Shown: positions 34,630 to 42,816 of the stretch, piece after piece
Layout: each line of letters begins with the position of its first letter
How positions within the stretch are numbered: position 1 is the stretch's first letter
Program-made: the position numbers and the translations under genes
Notes under the pieces: generated by a model
Seen by the model: the letters and a program-made list of their open reading frames with translations, nothing else
What the model was told of the DNA's origin: nothing
Databases searched by the model: none
Assembly (NCBI GenBank): GCA_966250325.1
Contig: CBINGY010000007.1
Location: forward strand, 59,511-123,510
Source of the DNA: Jiulongibacter sp966250325
GTDB lineage: Bacteria > Bacteroidota > Bacteroidia > Cytophagales > Spirosomataceae
Direction: 5' to 3'
DNA length: 64,000 nt

Positions 34630-35184
34630 TTATTGATTAGCCCAATCGGGTACATCCGACAGGTTTTCATTGAAGAGTTCATCGAGATAATATGGCCTTC
34701 TCACCGTAAGATTACATTTTTTTACAGCTTCGGGGTCATCGCTCAGTACATAATCGCAAGGCTGATAGGGGCCATCTATCTGGGTGATCATGAGTGATTT
34801 GGGGGCACCTGATGGGAAAACATCATCCTTGTGACCTCGATTTAACAGACAATGGCCAAGTTCATGAAAAATAAGAGCTTCTTTGTTCTGATCGGGTTCA
34901 TTTTGCCAGCAGTCTCCAGACAAATTGATTTGCACGGTTCTCTGCCCGCTCCGGTTGTTTTTTGGCTTAATGCATTGCCCGCAGTATTCGAGGGTAGGGT
35001 CTGAGGTGAATTCAAGAATGAGGTTTTCCTTGGGAAGCAGTATTCCCCGTTTTTCGGCTTCCTCATAAAATGTATTGACAAACCCTGATGCCTGTGCGTC
35101 AATTTGAAAAAGCAGAACCTCATCTTTCTGGCATGCGAGCAGTGAAGTCCAGAGAATACAAACTATGGGAAAGTACTTTTTCAT
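34630..35184 (-). CDS. Putative zinc metallopeptidase lipoprotein (HExxH)
   Basis: 184 residues from ATG 35184, chosen because MKKYFPIVCILWTSLLAC is a lipoprotein signal (C18). Residues 107-118 read HELGHCLLNRGH: zinc motif H107-E108-x-x-H111, with a third candidate ligand H118. The last spacing is one residue longer than in metzincins. Four further cysteines (YCGQC, DCW, PCDY) may form disulfides. It should be an outer-membrane or periplasmic protease. Family name not recalled. It lies 70 nt upstream of the isomerase gene on the same strand. Confidence 0.75.
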   Translation of the reverse strand: MKKYFPIVCILWTSLLACQKDEVLLFQIDAQASGFVNTFYEEAEKRGILLPKENLILEFTSDPTLEYCGQCIKPKNNRSGQRTVQINLSGDCWQNEPDQNKEALIFHELGHCLLNRGHKDDVFPSGAPKSLMITQIDGPYQPCDYVLSDDPEAVKKCNLTVRRPYYLDELFNENLSDVPDWANQ

Positions 35185-35207
35185 TTCAATAGGTTCAGTC
35201 CGAAAGA

Positions 35208-35236
35208 TAAAAAAAAACCGAGTGCAAAGCACCCGG
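35208..35236 (-). terminator. Terminator of the CBM48 gene
   Basis: On the minus strand CCGGGTGC / GCACTCGG (one G-T pair) with a 3-nt loop, followed by ten T residues. It separates the CBM48 gene from the metallopeptidase gene. Confidence 0.85.
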
Positions 35237-35281
35237 CCTTTCATTCAACCCTATTGAAATAATATATTTAACCCTAACCTA

Positions 35282-35686
35282 TTATTTAGTCTTTGAGGCA
35301 GTTGCTTTCTTTGCCTTTGGGGCAGCAGCTTCTGCTTTTTTCGCCGGAGCCTTCGCTTTAGCTTCGGCCTTTGGCTTGGTGGTTTTGGCTTCTGCCTTTA
35401 CCGCTGGTACACTAATTACACAATTGTCTACCTGATAATATGCATCAAATACGTAGGCATCTGCATTTGAGTCGTTTACCCATCTACCGTCGTTCAGAAG
35501 ATAACGGTATTGATATGATTGACCGGCCTCAAGTTCAATAGACGCTTTAAACGAGCCATCTTTTTGCTTTTTTAGAGCCGAACCTTTTTCTGAATCCCAA
35601 TTATTAAAGTCGCCCAACAAAATAGCCCCTGAAGCCTCGCCGGCAATAGTAGCGTCTAGTTGGAAGTTTACTTTTTTCTTTGACAT
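35282..35686 (-). CDS. CBM48/isoamylase-early-set protein with Lys/Ala-rich tail
   Basis: 134 residues. The first about 95 form a glycogen-binding-like (CBM48, AMPK-beta type) domain: ILLGDFNNWD, SYQYRYLLNDGRWVNDSNADAYV. No catalytic domain follows. Instead the last about 40 residues are nearly all Lys, Ala, Pro, Thr and Glu (KPKAEAKAKAPAKKAEAA), like histone H1 tails. No signal peptide, so it is cytoplasmic. It could tether glycogen or an enzyme to a polyanion such as nucleic acid; that is inference. A promoter and a LacI-type palindrome lie upstream and a terminator downstream, so it is a single-gene unit. Confidence 0.85.
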   Translation of the reverse strand: MSKKKVNFQLDATIAGEASGAILLGDFNNWDSEKGSALKKQKDGSFKASIELEAGQSYQYRYLLNDGRWVNDSNADAYVFDAYYQVDNCVISVPAVKAEAKTTKPKAEAKAKAPAKKAEAAAPKAKKATASKTK

Positions 35687-35710
35687 AACAGTTAGTTTGT
35701 TTTGACCTTA

Positions 35711-35744
35711 CAAAGGTGAAAGATTGTTTTCAAAGCATGATCAA
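35711..35744 (-). promoter_or_regulatory. Candidate promoter TTG-N23-CACCTTTG for the CBM48 gene
   Basis: On the minus strand TTG (35742-35744), 23 nt, then CACCTTTG (35711-35718), one mismatch to TAnnTTTG. It lies 24 nt before the start codon. Confidence 0.38.
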
Positions 35745-35919
35745 GTTTTATTGAATTAATGCAATAATTCTTCTAAAAGTGCAATTCTTTAAAAAATACA
35801 AACAATTTCCTGGGAGTTTGGGTATTATTTTTTGAGCTAATTCATTTCACCTGGAATAAAAATAGACATTAGTAGATGATTTTCAGTAAGTTAAGTGGAT
35901 AGTCTACGAAGGCCCTTTC

Positions 35920-35931
35920 GCAAACGTTTGC
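35920..35931. promoter_or_regulatory. Perfect palindrome GCAAACGTTTGC, LacI/PurR-like operator
   Basis: 12-bp perfect palindrome in the 330-nt gap between the CBM48 and DUF4301 genes. With flanks (TCGCAAACGTTTGCAT) it closely resembles the PurR/LacI-family operator core. It lies 234 nt upstream of the CBM48 start, and on the other side sits the DUF4301 terminator. No regulator gene is adjacent. The rest of the gap is AT-rich with no gene. Confidence 0.4.
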
Positions 35932-35959
35932 ATGAGCTTTCAGGTAATATTACAATACA

Positions 35960-35990
35960 AACGCCCTCTTTCGCGGAAAAAGAGGGCGTT
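35960..35990 (-). terminator. Terminator after the DUF4301 gene
   Basis: 12-bp perfect inverted repeat AACGCCCTCTTT / AAAGAGGGCGTT with a 7-nt loop, 27 nt beyond the DUF4301 stop on the minus strand. The T-run is weak. Confidence 0.75.
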
Positions 35991-36016
35991 AATCATCGAA
36001 TAGGTCAATAAATTGA

Positions 36017-37498
36017 TCAGGCAGGCTGGTGTTCCTTTCTCAGCAGATCATTCACGGTTTTCACCGGATTAAATGTGATGAGAGGTACTTCTACAAATAA
36101 GGTGTTCCAGTCAGCCATAGACCCGTTCCATAAGCCGGGGAGTTCCTGAGCTTTCAGATTTTTGCCACTCATTGACTTCTCCGTAATGAATCCGGTTTTA
36201 GGGTCGCGGAACTTCATCAGGTCAAATTTCTCTCTTCTATAATTTTTTGAGCCCACGATCAGATCTACGGGATTGAAGTGGGTGGCTCCGTTAAAGATTT
36301 CTGTCTGAGTTTTGCTACCGAAGTTAAACTGAGCAGATTCTACAATATGTGCAGAAACTGAACCGTCGGAATTCTGAATCCAGAAAGGTCCGCCGCCTGG
36401 CTCTCCCACATTTTTCACCATTCCACATACGCGGATAGGGCGGTTTATTTTTGCCCGGGCATAGGCTAACTTGTCTTCATTTGACCAGTTCCTGAAGCCT
36501 GCCGGTGGTATCACATTTAATTCGTTTTTCAGGAAACTGAGAGCCTTTTGCCGGGTGTAATCGGAAACATCGGGTTTGGCAAGTCTTTTTGCGAAGTTAA
36601 AAAGCTGCTTCTGATAGCTCAGCAGAACACCGGCTAAAGCCTTTTTGTAGGTAATGGTTTGCTCCTTTAGGTGATCTGGAACCACATTGTCCACATTCTT
36701 TATGAAGATAACATCTGCGTCCTGATCATTCAGATTTTCAAGAAGAGCCCCATGACCAGCCGGTCTGAATAACAAAGAACCATCTTCGAGTCTGAACGGC
36801 GTATTATCCATATTGACAGCAATGGTATCTGTGCTGCTTTTCTGCTCAGAAAACCCGAATAGGAACTGCACTTCAAACTTTTTTTCATAATTGGCTTTCA
36901 CGCGGTCAATGAGCGATTTGAATTTACGCTTATGTTCAGGAGAGACGGTAAAATGAATACGTACGCGGCCATTACGGTTTGCGTAGGCAGCACCTTCCAC
37001 CATGTGTTCTTCTACCGCAGTACGAACTTCCGATCCATATGAATGAAATTCAAGCAGACCTTTGGGGAGGCTCCCGTAATCGAGGCCATCTGCATTTAAA
37101 AGGCCATTGAGTAAGCTTTGAGTATCTTTTTTGCCACCTGTCACTTTCATCAGACTCTGGTAAAAGGCAAACCTCTCTATTTCTGCCACAAACTGATCCA
37201 CATCTTTTCCGGCTTTTCCCTCGTCTTTCGCAGCAAACAGGGCCTTAAACATCCTGGAAGCCGCACCAGAGGCAGGTACAAACTTCAGTAGCTTCTTTCT
37301 TGAAGATTCCCGGTCAAATAATTCCACGTATTCAACCACTTCTGAATCTGACAATTTGATAATGCCCTCGCCTATGGTAGCCGCCTTTTTGGCCTTTATA
37401 AAAGGGAAGCCCGATTTGAAATTCTGAATTTGTTCCTCAACAGTTTGTACGTCACTGCCACGTTTCTGAATCTGGGTTATATCTTTTTCTGAAAACAT
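36017..37498 (-). CDS. DUF4301 protein, nucleotidyltransferase-like
   Basis: 493 residues from ATG 37498 (MFSEKDITQIQKRG). The length and sequence match the Bacteroidota family DUF4301. Within it LKFVPASGAASRMFKAL is placed like the N-terminal G-rich loop of sugar nucleotidyltransferases, and SLLFRPAGHGALLENL plus FIKNVDNVVPD resemble the substrate loop and the NVDN metal site of UDP-sugar pyrophosphorylases. I therefore suspect a cytoplasmic GT-A-type nucleotidyltransferase; the family is formally uncharacterised as far as I know. It is divergent from proA and has its own terminator. Confidence 0.88.
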   Translation of the reverse strand: MFSEKDITQIQKRGSDVQTVEEQIQNFKSGFPFIKAKKAATIGEGIIKLSDSEVVEYVELFDRESSRKKLLKFVPASGAASRMFKALFAAKDEGKAGKDVDQFVAEIERFAFYQSLMKVTGGKKDTQSLLNGLLNADGLDYGSLPKGLLEFHSYGSEVRTAVEEHMVEGAAYANRNGRVRIHFTVSPEHKRKFKSLIDRVKANYEKKFEVQFLFGFSEQKSSTDTIAVNMDNTPFRLEDGSLLFRPAGHGALLENLNDQDADVIFIKNVDNVVPDHLKEQTITYKKALAGVLLSYQKQLFNFAKRLAKPDVSDYTRQKALSFLKNELNVIPPAGFRNWSNEDKLAYARAKINRPIRVCGMVKNVGEPGGGPFWIQNSDGSVSAHIVESAQFNFGSKTQTEIFNGATHFNPVDLIVGSKNYRREKFDLMKFRDPKTGFITEKSMSGKNLKAQELPGLWNGSMADWNTLFVEVPLITFNPVKTVNDLLRKEHQPA

Positions 37499-37591
37499 AG
37501 GGCTTTGCAAGTTTTGAATTGTATTTCACTCAAAAATAGACATCCTGCTGAGATTGGTTACATTTTTTATCGCCTTACTTATTTTTTTTCT

Positions 37592-37599
37592 GACCTTTG
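37592..37599 (+). promoter_or_regulatory. -7-like element GACCTTTG for proA
   Basis: GACCTTTG followed by CCCC, 22 nt before the proposed TTG start of proA. One mismatch to TAnnTTTG; the same GACCTTTGCCC string precedes purD. No -33 TTG visible. Confidence 0.35.
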
Positions 37600-37621
37600 C
37601 CCCCTGTCAAAACCATGTATT

Positions 37622-38860
37622 TTGGAATCTTATTTTATCAACAGCAGAAAAGCCTCAAAGTTTATCGGAAGAGCGTCGTCAGAAGTGAAGGCCAAAGTTC
37701 TGGAAGATCTGGCAGCTCTTCTTGAGCAGGCTACAGAACAAATTAAGGCAGAGAATAAGAAGGACATGGACCGGATGGATCCTGCCGATGCCAAGTACGA
37801 CAGACTCTTACTTAACGACGCCCGCATTCAGGGTCTGGCAAATTCTCTCCGTGCTGTGGCCAGGTTGGAAGACCCAGTTGGGAAAGAACTTCTCAAACGT
37901 ACTTTACCCAATGGCCTTCAGTTGACCAAGATAGCTGATCCTTTAGGTGTGGTGGGAATTATTTACGAATCGCGGCCAAATGTGACGGTCGATGTGGCTT
38001 CATTGTGTTTGCGTTCAGGCAATGCAGCTATTCTGAGAGGTGGAAAAGAAGCCGATTTCTCGAATACATTTCTGGTATCTCTCATTCACCAGGCCTTACG
38101 GAAAAACGGATTACCTGCAGAAATCATCACTCTTTTGCCTGCAGAGAGAAAATTTACAGAAGCCTTGCTAAAAGCAGAAGGCTACGTGGATGTTATTATT
38201 CCGAGAGGTTCCGCAGGTTTGATCAATTTTGTACGTGAAAATTCTTTGATTCCTACGATTGAGACAGGGGCAGGCGTGTGCCATACCTATGTGGAAAAAA
38301 CGGCCGATTCAGACATGGCAGCGGCTATATTGGTCAATGCAAAAGTCACGCGACCATCTGTCTGTAATTCGCTGGATACAGCACTTCTCGATGAAGAACA
38401 ACTGGAAAAGGTAATTCCTAAACTGCTGGAAGGTTTCAGGAAGTTTAACGTTGAAGTTTATGCCGACGAAGCGAGCTATGGTATTTTTGAGAAAAACGGA
38501 TACGCTTTACTGAAACACGCCTCGGAAGAAGATTTCGGCAAAGAATGGCTTGATTTTAAAGTATCTGTCAAAACGGTAAATGGCCTGGAATCAGCCCTGG
38601 ATCATATTGAAAAGTTTTCGTCACGTCATTCAGAAGCCATAATTACCGAAGATCTGGTGCTGGCAGAAAGATTTTTGAAGGAAGTGGATGCGGCCAGTGT
38701 GTACCATAATGCATCTACCCGGTTTACAGATGGAGAGGAGTTTGGGCTGGGAGCAGAAATTGGTATCTCCACCCAGAAACTGCACGCCAGAGGGCCTTTT
38801 GCTCTGGAAAAACTGGTTACAGAAAAATGGGTAGTACGTGGTAAAGGTCAAATACGGTAA
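37622..38860 (+). CDS. proA: Glutamate-5-semialdehyde dehydrogenase
   Basis: 412 residues if started at TTG 37622 (MESYFINSRKASKFIG), close to the E. coli length of 417; the open frame extends upstream but that part is not ProA-like and lacks an in-frame ATG at the right place. Key features are IADPLGVVGIIYESRPNVTVDV, LRGGKEA, IIPRGSAGLI, the catalytic Cys in KVTRPSVCNSLDTAL, and FGLGAEIGISTQKLHARGP. It reduces gamma-glutamyl phosphate in proline synthesis. No proB beside it. The Gre-like gene begins on the next base after the stop. Confidence 0.95.
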   Translation: MESYFINSRKASKFIGRASSEVKAKVLEDLAALLEQATEQIKAENKKDMDRMDPADAKYDRLLLNDARIQGLANSLRAVARLEDPVGKELLKRTLPNGLQLTKIADPLGVVGIIYESRPNVTVDVASLCLRSGNAAILRGGKEADFSNTFLVSLIHQALRKNGLPAEIITLLPAERKFTEALLKAEGYVDVIIPRGSAGLINFVRENSLIPTIETGAGVCHTYVEKTADSDMAAAILVNAKVTRPSVCNSLDTALLDEEQLEKVIPKLLEGFRKFNVEVYADEASYGIFEKNGYALLKHASEEDFGKEWLDFKVSVKTVNGLESALDHIEKFSSRHSEAIITEDLVLAERFLKEVDAASVYHNASTRFTDGEEFGLGAEIGISTQKLHARGPFALEKLVTEKWVVRGKGQIR

Positions 38861-39304
38861 GTGAAAAAAGAACTGATTCGCGAAATAAAGGAAAGAATTG
38901 GCCTGCGGATTGCTGAAGCCCAAAAGGCAATGGATGCAGCCCAGAGTTCGGCCAATGAAGAAACCAAAAGCTCGGCTGGTGATAAGTATGAAACAGGCAG
39001 AGCCATGGCTCAGAATGACCGCGATATGTATGCCAGACAGTTACACGAAGCACAGGCCGAGCTGGGAATACTGGAGTCAATTAATCCGGCGGCTCAATAT
39101 CAGAAAGTGGGCCTGGGCTCGCTGGTAGAGACCTCAATCGGCTTTTTGTTTCTGGCTGTAAGTGTGGGTGTGATTAAACTGAGGAATACAAATGTTATGG
39201 TGCTCTCGCCCGAGTCGCCGCTGGGGAAGGCCGTTTTGGGTCAGGCAAAAGGAGCATCCGTTCTATTCAGAGATAAGACCGTGACCCTGCTGGATGTTTC
39301 TTAA
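38861..39304 (+). CDS. Gre-like transcript cleavage/elongation factor
   Basis: 147 residues starting at GTG 38861, immediately after the proA stop. The N-terminal half is a helical hairpin with an acidic tip (NEETKSSAGDKYETGRAM), and the C-terminal half is FKBP-like with SPESPLGKAVLGQAKGAS and VTLLDV, matching the GreA/GreB plan. It would insert the coiled coil into the RNA polymerase secondary channel. It differs from canonical GreA (about 158 residues) and belongs to the shorter Bacteroidota form. Translation is probably coupled to proA. Confidence 0.85.
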   Translation: MKKELIREIKERIGLRIAEAQKAMDAAQSSANEETKSSAGDKYETGRAMAQNDRDMYARQLHEAQAELGILESINPAAQYQKVGLGSLVETSIGFLFLAVSVGVIKLRNTNVMVLSPESPLGKAVLGQAKGASVLFRDKTVTLLDVS

Positions 39305-39348
39305 TCTGCCTCCTGCAAATAGTGGGGAAGGGGCTAATAAAAAACAAA

Positions 39349-40092
39349 ATGAAAATCTCGATCATTACCGCATCATACAATAATAAGGAGACGATAAGAC
39401 ATACGCTGCAAAGTGTTGATTCTCAAAAGAATTGTGAGGTGGAACATATTGTGGTAGACGGCGGCTCTACCGATGGAACCCTGGAAATTCTCGCTGATTT
39501 TCCGGGTATACGGTACATTTCAGAAAAAGACGAAGGAATATATGATGCCCTCAATAAGGGCATAAGAATGGCGACGGGAGAGATCATTGGCACAATTGGG
39601 GCAGATGATTTTTATCCGCATGATCATGTGCTGGAGCGTGTAACGGCCAGGTTCGAAAATCCGGATACTGATGTACTCTATTCGGATAAAAATTATGTCA
39701 ATCCCGATGACCTGAACCGGGTGGTTCGTCACTGGACTAGCGGGGCCTATCGTCACGAAAACTGGCTCAAAGGCTGGATGCCCCCTCATCTGAGTTTTTA
39801 TATTCGCAGAAAGTATTTTGAAATGTATGGATATTACAAAACCGAATTCAGATCTGCAGGTGATTATGAACTTATGCTCAGAATGATGTACAAGTATCGG
39901 TTGAATGTAGATTATCTGCCAGAACTCACCGTAACTATGCGAACGGGCGGTACCAGTACGGCGTCTTTCAAAAACCGCTGGCGTGCAAACCGGGAAGATA
40001 AGAAAGCCTGGATTATCAATGACTTAAAGCCAAGGTGGTACACGCTGATTATGAAACCATTGTCCAAATTACACCAATTTTTCCCCTCATGA
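39349..40092 (+). CDS. Family 2 glycosyltransferase
   Basis: 247 residues from ATG 39349 (MKISIITASYNNKETI). GT-A motifs are VVDGGSTDGTLEIL, EKDEGIYDALNKGI, GTIGADDFYPHDHVLE (DxD-like) and FRSAGDYELMLRM. The C-terminal KAWIINDLKPRWYTLIMKPLSK is typical of WcaA-like transferases for surface polysaccharides. Its stop overlaps the next start by ATGA, so the formyltransferase is translationally coupled. Confidence 0.93.
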   Translation: MKISIITASYNNKETIRHTLQSVDSQKNCEVEHIVVDGGSTDGTLEILADFPGIRYISEKDEGIYDALNKGIRMATGEIIGTIGADDFYPHDHVLERVTARFENPDTDVLYSDKNYVNPDDLNRVVRHWTSGAYRHENWLKGWMPPHLSFYIRRKYFEMYGYYKTEFRSAGDYELMLRMMYKYRLNVDYLPELTVTMRTGGTSTASFKNRWRANREDKKAWIINDLKPRWYTLIMKPLSKLHQFFPS

Positions 40093-40853
40093 GATTAGTT
40101 ATTCTAACGCAGGACGATCCGTTTTTTTTAGGTAAAAACATTGATTACCTGGTCAATAATCTGCCATCTCACTCTGAAGTAGTGGCTACTGTCTTGTTTG
40201 AGGTTTCTCCTTTTGGCAAAAGGGAAAGTTTCAGGGAGAAGATGCTCAAGACATGGGATATTTTTGGGTGGCAGTTTTTCCTTTACTACGGTTTTCAATT
40301 TCTGAAGGCAAAATTGAGCCCTTCCACATCGGTAGCCCGGGTACTTGAAAAACATAAAATTCCGGTGATTCAACTTGAAAAGCCCGTAAATCATAAGGAA
40401 AGCCTGGAAATTATTCAGCAGTTAAAACCTGACCTGCTGATTTCAATTGGTGGGAATCAGATTTTTAAACGCCCGCTTCTGGATAGTGCCACGCATGGAT
40501 GCATTAATCTCCATACGGCCTTATTGCCCAAATACCGCGGTCTCATGCCTTCATTCTGGGTTTTGCGTTTCAATGAAAAATATACCGGAGTCTCGGTATT
40601 TTTTGTAGATGAAGGCATTGACAGCGGAGAGATCATTGTTCAGAAAAAAGTAGAAATAGGTAACCGCAGTCAGCAGCAGTTGATCAGAGATACCAAGCAG
40701 ATCGGGATGGATTGTATACTGGAGGCTATAGAGAAAATTCATAGCGGAGATTTCGTGCTCATTCCAAATCCTGAGGAGGAAAAGACGTATTTCAGTTTTC
40801 CTACCAAAGACGATGTGAAAGCCTTCAAAGCGGCTGGCAAAAGATTTTTTTGA
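40089..40853 (+). CDS. Formyltransferase-family protein
   Basis: 254 residues from ATG 40089 in an ATGA overlap with the GT2 gene. The formyltransferase catalytic region is clear: DLLISIGGNQIFKRPLL, CINLHTALLPKYRGLMPSFW (Asn and His) and FVDEGIDSGEIIVQKKV (Asp), the N-H-D triad of Fmt/ArnA-like enzymes. The N-terminal part differs from methionyl-tRNA formyltransferase, and the neighbours make a sugar, perhaps an amino-sugar nucleotide, the likelier acceptor. N10-formyl-tetrahydrofolate would be the donor. Confidence 0.88.
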   Translation: MRLVILTQDDPFFLGKNIDYLVNNLPSHSEVVATVLFEVSPFGKRESFREKMLKTWDIFGWQFFLYYGFQFLKAKLSPSTSVARVLEKHKIPVIQLEKPVNHKESLEIIQQLKPDLLISIGGNQIFKRPLLDSATHGCINLHTALLPKYRGLMPSFWVLRFNEKYTGVSVFFVDEGIDSGEIIVQKKVEIGNRSQQQLIRDTKQIGMDCILEAIEKIHSGDFVLIPNPEEEKTYFSFPTKDDVKAFKAAGKRFF

Positions 40854-40855
40854 CC

Positions 40856-41704
40856 ATGAATATACTCACGTTTGACATAGAAGACTGGTTTCATTTGCTT
40901 GATGTAAAAGCCACGCAGCATGAATCAGACTGGGTGAAGTATCCTTCACGTATTCATCAGAATATGGATACCATTTTCAGGATATTGGAGACAAAAAATC
41001 AAAAGGCTACCTTTTTTTGTCTGGGATGGATAGCCCGAAAATACCCGGAGGTTATAAGACGTATTCATGAAGCCGGACACGAAATAGCCAGTCATTCAGA
41101 TTTGCATCAACTGGCATATGAACAAAGTCGGGCCGAGTTCAGGGCAGATCTGGAGCGATCTATTTACACTCTGGAAGACATCATTGGTCAGAAAATAAGA
41201 GCGTATCGGGCACCCGGGTTTTCATTCAAGAAGGAGAATAGATGGGTATTTGAGATTCTTGCGGAGAATGGGATTGAGGTTGATTGTTCGATTTTTCCGG
41301 CTAAGCGGGGTCACGGAGGATTTGAGGAATTTGGCACGGCCAGGCCATGCTGGATTGATATTGATGGTTATCGGTTGAAAGAGTTTCCGATCAATCTGAC
41401 TTCATTCCTGGGTCAAAATCTGATTTTTTCTGGTGGGGGTTATTTCCGGTTTTTTCCCGAGGCATTGCTCAAAAAACTATTTGGTAGCAGTACCTACACC
41501 ATGACTTACTTTCATCCACGTGATTTTGACGCCGGTCAGCCGGTGGTAGAGGGCCTGAATGCATTAAGAAGATTTAAATCTTACTACGGATTGAAACATA
41601 CCGAAGAAAAACTTGTTTCCTTGATAAATCACTTCGAATTTATCGATCTCAAAACTGCTGAAGAACAAGTGGATTGGTCAAAGGCCGAGGTGATCAGACT
41701 CTAA
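40856..41704 (+). CDS. Polysaccharide deacetylase, NodB type with DUF3473-like tail
   Basis: 282 residues from ATG 40856, 2 nt after the formyltransferase stop. NodB motifs are TFDIEDWFH (catalytic Asp), GHEIASHSDLHQL (metal-binding HxxxH), and YRAPGFSFKKEN. The C-terminal TYTMTYFHPRDFDAGQP is the DUF3473-type ending found in exopolysaccharide-linked deacetylases. It would remove N-acetyl groups from a lipid-linked or nascent polysaccharide in step with the GT2 and formyltransferase. Confidence 0.92.
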   Translation: MNILTFDIEDWFHLLDVKATQHESDWVKYPSRIHQNMDTIFRILETKNQKATFFCLGWIARKYPEVIRRIHEAGHEIASHSDLHQLAYEQSRAEFRADLERSIYTLEDIIGQKIRAYRAPGFSFKKENRWVFEILAENGIEVDCSIFPAKRGHGGFEEFGTARPCWIDIDGYRLKEFPINLTSFLGQNLIFSGGGYFRFFPEALLKKLFGSSTYTMTYFHPRDFDAGQPVVEGLNALRRFKSYYGLKHTEEKLVSLINHFEFIDLKTAEEQVDWSKAEVIRL

Positions 41705-41711
41705 TTGGTTT

Positions 41712-42755
41712 ATGAAACGTAGTTTATTTTTTGTTTTAATTACTTTATTTTCAGAGCTTCAGGCTCAGTATCTTCCGGTTTACAGAAATCTGGTTATGGA
41801 AGGCGGAGGTATCAAGGGTATTGTCTACGGAGGAGCTCTGGCCGAGCTGGAAGAGCGGGGAGTGCTCAAAAATGTGGTTCGGGTGGCAGGGACTTCGGCT
41901 GGAGCTATACAGGCCAGTCTGCTCGCCATCGGCTATTCGGCAGAGGAGATTTCTGAAATAACCGCAAACACGCCTATTGAATCTTTCAATGATGACGGCT
42001 TTGTTTCCAGAGGTGCAAAAAGGCTTTTTGTTCAGTATGGCTGGTATCAGGGAGATAGTTTTTTGAGAACCCTGGAGCAGCTCATCTTTGACCGTACGGG
42101 AAATGCCAACCTCACCTTCGCAGAGCTTCATAATCTGGCGAAAACGTACCCTTTCCGTGATCTGTATGTGGTGGGAGCAGATCTCTCGGCCCAGCGTAGC
42201 GTGGTTTTTTCGCATGAAACTCACCCAAATATGCGTATTGCGGATGCGGTGAGGGTGTCTATGTCCATCCCTTTGTATTATCGGGCTGTCTGGTTAAATA
42301 AGGAAGGGAAAGTTTTTGAAAACCCCACTCCGGAAGATAATTGTCATCTTTTTGTGGATGGTGGAATTCTTTGGAATTTCCCGATTGATCTTTTTGATAA
42401 CTCAAAATACATACCGGCCTGCAGCGAGGAGTATTGTGATATGTTTAATCAGGAAACAATAGGTCTGCGTCTGGAACGGCCTGAGCAAATCAATCAGGAA
42501 CTGGACAACGGATACGGAATAGCTCCCTACGAAATCAAAGATTTTAACTCGTATATGTCTGCTTTGGGAAGCCTGATTATGAGAAACGTAAATGAGGCAG
42601 ATCCTCGGGATATAGACCGAACGATCTATATTGATGATCTTGGCAAAGGTGCACGGCCCCGCAGGGTGCCCGAAGAGGAAAAACTGGCCATGATGAAAAG
42701 CGGAAGGGAAGGCGTAAGGATGTTCTTATCCCGAATAAATCTTCTGGCAGATTAA
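41712..42755 (+). CDS. Secreted patatin-like phospholipase
   Basis: 347 residues with a signal peptide (MKRSLFFVLITLFSELQAQ). The patatin fold has the oxyanion hole LVMEGGGIKGIVYGG, the nucleophile elbow VAGTSAGAIQASL (Ser), and the dyad Asp in LFVDGGILWNFPI. It hydrolyses acyl-lipids outside the cytoplasm. It follows the deacetylase after 7 nt and may be the last gene of that operon. Confidence 0.93.
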   Translation: MKRSLFFVLITLFSELQAQYLPVYRNLVMEGGGIKGIVYGGALAELEERGVLKNVVRVAGTSAGAIQASLLAIGYSAEEISEITANTPIESFNDDGFVSRGAKRLFVQYGWYQGDSFLRTLEQLIFDRTGNANLTFAELHNLAKTYPFRDLYVVGADLSAQRSVVFSHETHPNMRIADAVRVSMSIPLYYRAVWLNKEGKVFENPTPEDNCHLFVDGGILWNFPIDLFDNSKYIPACSEEYCDMFNQETIGLRLERPEQINQELDNGYGIAPYEIKDFNSYMSALGSLIMRNVNEADPRDIDRTIYIDDLGKGARPRRVPEEEKLAMMKSGREGVRMFLSRINLLAD

Positions 42756-42775
42756 GCCCTTTACCCTGTAATTTG

Positions 42776-42783
42776 TAAGTTTG
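42776..42783 (+). promoter_or_regulatory. Promoter -7 element (TAAGTTTG) for the DUF1080 gene
   Basis: Exact TAnnTTTG, 33 nt before ATG 42817. It marks a new transcription unit after the patatin gene. No -33 TTG at normal spacing. Confidence 0.42.
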
Positions 42784-42816
42784 AATTCTATAATGTTTAA
42801 CCTTCTTATATCACCT

